A DNA stretch of 15,311 nt, from contig CAVHRK010000089.1 of NCBI GenBank assembly GCA_963638365.1, positions 1 to 15,311 of the forward strand, in the 5' to 3' direction. A program made the position numbers and the translations under genes. Origin of the DNA: Suilimivivens sp963638365 (GTDB taxonomy: Bacteria > Bacillota > Clostridia > Lachnospirales > Lachnospiraceae). Of this stretch, positions 1 through 3,727 are shown in pieces; within the stretch, counting starts at the first letter, position 1; each line of letters begins with the position of its first letter. The notes beneath the pieces are model-generated. The model was given only the letters and a program-made list of their open reading frames with translations, was not told the DNA's origin and ran no database searches.

Positions 1-53
1 ACCGGGCGGATTCCGGACTTTCACCGGCTAGAAACGTGCGCCGCCGGGCGCAC
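1..53 (-). mobile_element. 5' end of a group II intron (partial, runs off the left edge)
   Basis: Read on the minus strand from 53 downward, the sequence opens with GTGCGCCC, the canonical 5' end of bacterial group II introns (GUGYG, often GUGCGCCC). A GC-rich stem and a TAGCCGGTGAAAGTCCGG segment follow, resembling the start of domain I in known introns. The rest, including any intron-encoded reverse transcriptase, would lie left of the window. The insertion point directly follows a hairpin with a T tract on the same strand, the kind of target favoured by class C introns, although the 5' sequence itself looks more like class B. Recognition rests on motif memory over 53 bases only, so a structural repeat of another kind remains possible. 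Confidence 0.55.
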
Positions 54-55
54 TT

Positions 56-92
56 AAAAAATGCAACATTTTGTAATCAAATGTTGCATTTT
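56..92 (-). terminator. Terminator-like hairpin after the recombinase gene
   Basis: On the minus strand the left inverted site extends to a 14-bp perfect stem (92-79 with 71-58) with a 7-base loop, and it runs into six T residues (61-56). It lies about 125 bases after the recombinase stop codon, so it can serve as that gene's intrinsic terminator. The T tract lies outside the recombination core, so it would stay at this end after inversion. Confidence 0.55.
61..89 (+). repeat. Left inverted site (IRL) of the recombinase cassette
   Basis: This is a 29-bp palindromic site: two 11-bp arms (ATGCAACATTT and its exact complement) around a 7-bp asymmetric spacer that reads TGTAATC on plus. It matches the reverse complement of 1032-1060 at 27 of 29 positions, including the whole spacer. 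Two arms around a 6-8 bp spacer is the usual core-site architecture for tyrosine recombinases. Because the spacers are oppositely oriented in the two sites, the expected product is inversion, not deletion. Confidence 0.75.
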
Positions 93-106
93 AACGTTCA
101 TTAATA

Positions 107-133
107 ATATCGGCAAACCACGAAATAACTTTA
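107..133 (-). promoter_or_regulatory. SigD / sigma-28 flagellar promoter pointing out of the cassette
   Basis: On the minus strand: TAAA at 133-130, exactly 15 bases, then GCCGATAT at 114-107. This is an exact match to the Bacillus subtilis SigD consensus (TAAA, 14-16 bases, GCCGATAT). Transcription would start near 100 and run left through the inverted site into the presumed group II intron, where there is no flagellar gene in view. After inversion it would lie about 90-115 bp before csrA, facing it. The function is inferred; the motif match is directly visible. Confidence 0.75.
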
Positions 134-216
134 GGGCACATCTCAAAATTTTTTAAAATTTTTCTAACCATTTTTCTAATAGCAATCAATATCCGGATTT
201 CTTACATTTTCACATA

Positions 217-792
217 CTACAACTTAATTTTCTCAAACACCTGATCTTTATCGTCCTGATCAATCCCAAGATACCGCTTTGTAATCTGATAGGAAGAATG
301 ATTATAAATATCCATCAGCATTGCCGGAGGCACACTCTGTTTCCACGCATGATAGCCGAATGTTTTTCGCAGGGAATGACAACTGATATGCTCCGGCATT
401 CCTGCATATACGGCCGCCTGTTTGATAATACGATAAGCCTGATATCTGCTTAAAGGCATATCTTTATACTTACGGCTTGCAAAAAGGAACTCATTTGCAT
501 GTTTCTGTTTCAGTGAACACTGTTCCAGTGCATGCTGCACCTCTTTATTTATATAAATGGATGTCTGTTTTCCGGTCTTGCTTTCCATTACTTCAATATG
601 CTTCCTGAATTTATTTTTGCCACAATCCCAGACATCCGATACATGCAGCTGCAGGATGTCCGAAATACGCAATGCCGTATTCAGTCCCAGGATAATCAGG
701 GCATAATTCCGTTCCTCCGGAAAAATTTCCAAGTAATACTTTTTAAATTGATTCAGTTGTACCGTTGACCTGATAGGCTGTGTTGTGCTCAT
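217..792 (-). CDS. Small tyrosine recombinase, likely DNA invertase
   Basis: The protein has 191 residues and is a catalytic-domain-only tyrosine recombinase, the size of FimB/FimE, whose family flips promoter segments by strand exchange through a covalent 3'-phosphotyrosine. Visible active-site elements in order are the box I arginine in NTALRISDIL, the beta-hairpin lysine in ESKTGKQ, HxLR in ISCHSLRKTFGYH, and the final His and Tyr in YNHSSYQITKRYLGI. There is no long N-terminal arm-binding domain as in phage integrases. I chose the ATG at 792 because AAGGGAG lies 5 bases upstream; an in-frame start at 837 has no ribosome site. The gene sits alone between the two inverted sites and reads away from csrA. 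No excisionase or phage genes are seen, so a prophage integrase is less likely. Substrate assignment to the flanking sites is inference. Confidence 0.88.
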   Translation of the reverse strand: MSTTQPIRSTVQLNQFKKYYLEIFPEERNYALIILGLNTALRISDILQLHVSDVWDCGKNKFRKHIEVMESKTGKQTSIYINKEVQHALEQCSLKQKHANEFLFASRKYKDMPLSRYQAYRIIKQAAVYAGMPEHISCHSLRKTFGYHAWKQSVPPAMLMDIYNHSSYQITKRYLGIDQDDKDQVFEKIKL

Positions 793-825
793 ATAAACTC
801 CCTTCTCCTGTTCTTTCCGTGATCC

Positions 826-831
826 ATTATA
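826..831 (-). promoter_or_regulatory. Candidate -10 box for the recombinase gene
   Basis: A perfect TATAAT is read on minus at 831-826, 34 bases before the chosen start codon. The region 17 bases further upstream (near 849-854) is a poor -35, so this is a weak assignment. It would give a leader of only about 27 bases. Confidence 0.3.
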
Positions 832-857
832 CGTCAATTTTCCTATATTCCCTAAAT

Positions 858-1033
858 ATCCTGAACCATGTTAATTCATAAGTTGCCGGATATTTCCTTA
901 TAACAAAACGATTCCTATTAGCCGGCAACTTATTTCATTGGGGGCTTCGCCCTATAAAGCAGAAAGACCAACCATCCTTTTGTGAGCAAGCTCCCATCGG
1001 CTGTTATTCTTTCTGTTTTGCATGGTTCAGGAT
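858..1033. other. Nested inverted repeats, possible structured leader or small MITE-like element
   Basis: Three helices nest like a three-way junction: a perfect 13-bp outer stem (858-870 with 1021-1033), a perfect 12-bp stem (878-889 with 922-933) and a 12-bp stem with one G-T pair (956-967 with 1008-1019). A short GGGC-TTC-GCCC hairpin lies at 942-952. No gene is found here. It could be a structured RNA on either strand, or a short element with terminal inverted repeats. I do not recognise a known riboswitch class. Confidence 0.45.
994..1020 (-). promoter_or_regulatory. Possible second sigma-28-like promoter, toward the recombinase
   Basis: On the minus strand CAAA (1020-1017), 15 bases, GCCGATGG (1001-994). 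The spacing and GCCGAT core fit SigD, but the -35 has one mismatch and the last two bases of the -10 differ. It would give the recombinase a leader of about 195 bases through a strongly base-paired region. Treat as tentative. Confidence 0.3.
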
Positions 1034-1060
1034 GCAACAGTTGATTACAAAGTGTTGCAT
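1032..1060 (-). repeat. Right inverted site (IRR) of the recombinase cassette
   Basis: Reverse complement of the left site at 61-89, with 27/29 identity. The arms here are ATGCAACAGTT and AAGTGTTGCAT around the spacer GATTACA, which is the exact complement of the left spacer. A 9-bp stem (1031-1039 with 1053-1061) also makes it a hairpin, but without a T tract, so it is not a terminator on the plus strand. Confidence 0.75.
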
Positions 1061-1068
1061 CAGAAAAC

Positions 1069-1101
1069 AGCCAGGAGGCTCAGAGGAAACAGGAGGTTTC
1101 T
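1069..1101 (+). promoter_or_regulatory. csrA leader: two GGA-loop hairpins (probable CsrA autoregulation sites)
   Basis: Two adjacent hairpins precede csrA. The first is AGCC-AGGA-GGCT (1069-1080). The second is GAAAC-AGGAG-GTTTC (1086-1100), whose loop holds the AGGAG of the Shine-Dalgarno (AGGAGG 1091-1096). Both expose GGA in the loop, the known CsrA-binding presentation, and the two GGA motifs are 18 bases apart, a spacing suited to bridging by one CsrA dimer. The resemblance of the first loop to a cobalamin B12 box is judged coincidental. Confidence 0.6.
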
Positions 1102-1377
1102 ATGTTAAGACTAACGGTAAGCACAGAAGAGTATCTGATGATCGGTGACAACATCAAGGTCGTATTTCTTGGAGGTACAAAAAACCATCTTCGAATCATG
1201 GTGGATGCCCCCAAAGAGGTAAACATCGTCCGAAGCTCCACATTGGAGAAACAGATCACCGATCCGGAAGAAAAAGCAAGTCTTCCTAAATACTATGCAG
1301 AACCCGAAACGGATCCCAGGTATTTAAAGAAGAAAAAATCCAGAGTGGTAATCGCTCACGGCAATCTGGATCAGTAA
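1102..1377 (+). CDS. csrA: CsrA-family translational regulator, extended and atypical
   Basis: CsrA is a dimeric RNA-binding protein that blocks ribosome sites by gripping GGA motifs; in Bacillus it represses flagellin translation and is relieved by FliW. This 91-residue protein aligns over its first 48 residues with E. coli CsrA: MIGD at 13-16, an LRI beta strand near 30, the APKEV segment at 36-40 and the key RNA-contact Arg44 are all present. Differences are Val6-Ser7 where E. coli has Arg6-Arg7, Glu9 for Gly, and a tail of about 40 residues ending in a lysine-rich stretch (RYLKKKK); typical CsrA is 60-75 residues. AGGAGG lies 5 bases before the ATG. Flagellin follows 150 bases downstream, which points to flagellar control. 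No fliW is in view. Confidence 0.85.
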   Translation: MLRLTVSTEEYLMIGDNIKVVFLGGTKNHLRIMVDAPKEVNIVRSSTLEKQITDPEEKASLPKYYAEPETDPRYLKKKKSRVVIAHGNLDQ

Positions 1378-1425
1378 CATTGGTAATAGCCGGAAGCTTT
1401 GAATATCACAAGTCAGGGCCCGTCT

Positions 1426-1454
1426 TTGAAGTTCGGGTTTCCGGTTACTATAAA
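1426..1454 (+). promoter_or_regulatory. Candidate sigma-A promoter for flagellin
   Basis: TTGAAG (1426-1431), 17 bases, TATAAA (1449-1454): four of six and five of six consensus bases with ideal spacing. A start near 1461 would give a leader of about 67 bases containing both GGA hairpins. The -10 lies inside a 6-bp palindrome (1444-1449 with 1454-1459). No sigma-28 motif is seen between csrA and flagellin. Confidence 0.4.
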
Positions 1455-1482
1455 GTAACAAAAAGAAACTATTCACAAAGCA

Positions 1483-1527
1483 ACTGACACAAACGGATTT
1501 GTGCCAGTATTACAAGGAGGTAATATT
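1483..1527 (+). promoter_or_regulatory. Flagellin leader: two GGA-loop hairpins (probable CsrA sites)
   Basis: The first hairpin has the core CACAAA-CGGA-TTTGTG (1488-1503), extendable to 1483-1508 with one mismatch. The second is ATTAC-AAGGAG-GTAAT (1509-1524), extendable to 1506-1527 with one G-T pair; its loop holds the AAGGAG of the Shine-Dalgarno, and the ATG begins right after the extended stem. The stretch TACAAGGAGGT is close to the CsrA selection consensus (RUACARGGAUGU). GGA motifs at 1495-1497 and 1516-1518 are 21 bases apart. This matches in principle the two-site CsrA repression of hag in Bacillus. Confidence 0.65.
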
Positions 1528-3000
1528 ATGGTAGTACAACACAATTTAACAGCAATGAACTCTAACAGAATGTTAGGCGTAACAACCAAGACACAGGCAA
1601 AGTCCACCGAGAAGTTATCTTCCGGTTACAAGATTAACCGCGCAGCAGATGATGCAGCAGGTCTTTCCATCAGTGAAAAAATGCGTAAGCAGATCAGAGG
1701 TTTAACACAGGCTTCTGCTAACGCACAGGATGGTATTTCCACAGTACAGACTGCAGAAGGTGCTCTGAATGAAGTTCAGGATATGCTTCAGAGAATGAAT
1801 GAGCTGGCAGTTAAGGCAGCTAATGGAACCCAGTCTGAAGATGACAGAAGTTACATCCAGAACGAAATTGATCAGCTGACCACAGAAATCGATCGTGTTG
1901 CTGAGACAACCAAATTCAACGAGACCTATCTGCTGAAAGGAGATAGGTTTGCATCAAAGGAATATTCTTATGCATATGCGGAATTCCAAAATGATGCAGC
2001 TGCTTCTGTAACAATGCCTACGACCGCTGATACTGCAACTAAAGCAACACTTAGTATATCTTTTGACAAGGATGCTTCCTCCGCTGACCAGAATGCGATT
2101 GCTAACGCAATTAAGAAATCTGGTATTACGGTAAAGGTTACTAAGCATTATGATGCTGTTAATAATAAGTCACTAGATAGTACAGCATCTATTAGTTTAA
2201 ATGGCGATGCAGCAGGCGTATATAAAGTAGCAGCTGTTAAAGACGATCCTACTAAGTTTGATATTACAACTGCAGACGGGACTAAAGTTGCAACGGTAAC
2301 GGTTGGAGGCACATTTGACAAGGCTGCTAACGCTGCAGATGATGGAGCGTCCGTTACTTCATCTGCAATAACTGCAACAGCTAGTACTGCAGCAACCAAA
2401 AAGGGTGAATCTGCAAAATATTATGATAAGGATGGCAATGGTATTGCGGCTAACGCATTAAACAAATATTTCCAAACTGATGCACAGGGCAATATTACTG
2501 CAAGAGGAGATGCACCTACTGTATATGATGCAGTTGGTCTTGCTACAACATTAGATGACAAAAATGTAACTTCTACACAGGATATTACAGGCAGTTTAAA
2601 GCTGAGTTTACACGTAGGTGCAGATGCTACATCCAATAATCAGATTACTGTAAAATTAGATTCTATGAGTGCTAAAGGACTTGGTGTTAACGGTTTGAAG
2701 GTTGATGGCACAGATGATACCAACGCTAAAGGCGCTATCGAAACCATCAAGGAAGCAATTCAGAAGGTTTCCACACAGCGTTCCGCTCTTGGTGCAGTCC
2801 AGAACAGACTGGAACACACCATTAACAACCTCGACAATGTTGTTGAGAACACCACAAGTGCTGAAAGCCAAATCCGTGATACTGATATGGCTACAGAAAT
2901 GGTTAAGTACTCCAACAACAATATCCTGTCTCAGGCAGGTCAGGCTATGTTGGCTCAGGCTAACCAGTCCAACCAGGGTGTACTTTCCTTATTACAGTAA
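1528..3000 (+). CDS. fliC: Flagellin, filament subunit
   Basis: This is the 490-residue flagellar filament protein, exported through the flagellar type III system without a cleaved signal. The conserved D0/D1 N-terminus (about residues 1-145, beginning VVQHNLTAMNSNR) and C-terminus (about the last 100 residues, ending GVLSLLQ) are intact. Between them is a threonine-, alanine- and aspartate-rich variable region of about 240 residues. The TLR5-contact segment LQRMNELAVKAANG is at residues 87-100, with the contact arginine present, so it should be of the TLR5-recognised type. I chose the ATG at 1528 because AAGGAGG ends 7 bases before it and family members begin MVVQHN or similar; an in-frame GTG at 1501 would fall inside the regulatory hairpins. 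It lies after csrA and ends at a strong terminator. The symbol could equally be hag or flaA. Confidence 0.95.
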   Translation: MVVQHNLTAMNSNRMLGVTTKTQAKSTEKLSSGYKINRAADDAAGLSISEKMRKQIRGLTQASANAQDGISTVQTAEGALNEVQDMLQRMNELAVKAANGTQSEDDRSYIQNEIDQLTTEIDRVAETTKFNETYLLKGDRFASKEYSYAYAEFQNDAAASVTMPTTADTATKATLSISFDKDASSADQNAIANAIKKSGITVKVTKHYDAVNNKSLDSTASISLNGDAAGVYKVAAVKDDPTKFDITTADGTKVATVTVGGTFDKAANAADDGASVTSSAITATASTAATKKGESAKYYDKDGNGIAANALNKYFQTDAQGNITARGDAPTVYDAVGLATTLDDKNVTSTQDITGSLKLSLHVGADATSNNQITVKLDSMSAKGLGVNGLKVDGTDDTNAKGAIETIKEAIQKVSTQRSALGAVQNRLEHTINNLDNVVENTTSAESQIRDTDMATEMVKYSNNNILSQAGQAMLAQANQSNQGVLSLLQ

Positions 3001-3050
3001 TTTTCATAAGCAATACTGTATGAGTAAAATTGCATAATTGAATTGTAAGC

Positions 3051-3084
3051 AAAGACGGTCAGGCAAAATACCTGACCGTCTTTT
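3051..3084 (+). terminator. Rho-independent terminator after flagellin
   Basis: A perfect 13-bp stem (3051-3063 with 3071-3083) with a 7-base loop ends in TTTT (3081-3084), 50 bases after the flagellin stop. Confidence 0.9.
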
Positions 3085-3301
3085 CACACTCCAACTATTC
3101 GTAATTTTTCTTTTAATTACATCTTTGCAACAAATCATTTACTGTATTTTCGTCATATTACACAAAAAGCCTGTCAAACAAGGCAAATGAGCAGGGTCAA
3201 ATTCCTTATAAGCTTGTACCCCATTATTTCAATCCCGATATTTCTATTTGGTAACTATTCAGAGCCTTTATTTGTAATTACATCCACTACCAGCTCAGGC
3301 A
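3085..3301. other. Intergenic stretch, no gene seen
   Basis: AT-rich sequence between the flagellin terminator and a structured block. I see no open frame with a ribosome site, no convincing promoter and no repeat here. Confidence 0.5.
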
Positions 3302-3469
3302 ACAAGACATCATAAGCAGACCTTTCGCAAGGCTTTCGTCAGGAGATCTGCGCCAGCTGCCGGCACCGAGCATACTGTCTGAGTCCGCAGGACGAGTTTA
3401 TGCGAATGCCGGCTAATCAGCGCGCAGATCGAGTAGAAAACGACGCGTGTCTGCGATGATGTCTCTTGT
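3302..3469. ncRNA. Candidate structured non-coding RNA (long nested stem)
   Basis: Six helices nest along one axis: 3302-3313 with 3456-3469 (12 bp, two-base bulge), 3316-3321 with 3449-3454, 3345-3353 with 3422-3430 (perfect 9 bp), 3359-3365 with 3407-3413 (perfect 7 bp), 3370-3374 with 3399-3403, and 3383-3386 with 3390-3393. A side hairpin CCTT-TCGC-AAGG lies at 3321-3332. GC content is well above the flanks. The transcribed strand is unclear. A rod with internal loops recalls 6S RNA, but I cannot assign it to a family. A minus-strand frame crosses it but looks non-coding. A repeat present elsewhere in the genome is an alternative. Confidence 0.4.
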
Positions 3470-3535
3470 CTGAGCGTCCCTCTAGCAATATCCTTGTTAC
3501 TACTCACTCCTGAATCATGTTCTTTCGCAGCCTGA

Positions 3536-3556
3536 CAGCAAGTGTCTGGTTGCTGT
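3536..3556. other. Small hairpin before mutS2
   Basis: CAGCAA (about 3536-3541) pairs with TTGCTG (about 3550-3555) around an 8-base loop. It may belong to the structured block to its left. The rest of the interval up to 3727 is AT-rich; TATACT at 3623-3628 is a possible -10 for mutS2, without a good -35. Confidence 0.3.
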
Positions 3557-3727
3557 GTGAACTGTAACATATCCTTTCCACCTTTATTTACTTTTTTATA
3601 ACTATTTCTTCACCAAATATGTTATACTTTAATTAATTATGCCATAAATAGTATTCTTATCCATTTTACCCATAATGGCACAAAACTACCGCACTTACCC
3701 AAATGTTAAGGAGTTAAACATTATTTT

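Larger units (their letters stand above)
61..1060. other. Putative invertible DNA cassette (tyrosine-recombinase flagellar switch)
   Basis: The segment is bounded by inverted 29-bp sites (61-89 and 1032-1060), carries its own tyrosine recombinase (217-792, minus) and has a SigD-type promoter (107-133, minus) just inside the left boundary pointing outward. The right boundary lies 42 bp before csrA, which is followed by flagellin. Recombination between inverted sites would flip about 970 bp, mapping position x to about 1121 minus x, and move the promoter to roughly 988-1014 facing csrA. Inversion itself cannot be seen from one sequence. It is inferred from site symmetry, recombinase type and promoter placement. 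Layout and size resemble the Hin/hix segment of Salmonella, but the enzyme family differs. Confidence 0.7.

Noticed and set aside
1..57. Plus-strand 18-codon frame ending at TAA, possible end of a gene
   Set aside because: It is antisense to the likely group II intron start and is fully explained by that motif.
161..189. SigA-like pair TTGATT-N17-TAGAAA on the minus strand downstream of the recombinase
   Set aside because: Only four of six matches in each box in an AT-rich stretch; the exact SigD promoter nearby is far stronger.
217..792. Recombinase as a prophage or conjugative-element integrase
   Set aside because: It lacks the N-terminal arm-binding domain and no excisionase, phage, relaxase or att/tRNA site is nearby; the flanking inverted sites favour an invertase.
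930..958. Possible promoter TTATTT-N17-TATAAA toward csrA
   Set aside because: The -35 is poor and the -10 lies next to strong stems; kept only as a weak possibility for basal csrA expression.
1067..1085. B12-box-like AGCCAGGAGGCT before csrA, suggesting a cobalamin riboswitch
   Set aside because: The other conserved cobalamin riboswitch elements are absent upstream; the sequence is better explained as a GGA-loop hairpin.
858..1101. c-di-GMP riboswitch in the csrA leader
   Set aside because: Neither strand shows the conserved GEMM-I or type II core motifs despite strong base pairing.
3310..3570. 86-codon open frame on the minus strand
   Set aside because: It crosses the nested stem structure, has no clear ribosome site, and its cysteine- and serine-rich, patternless translation does not look like a protein.
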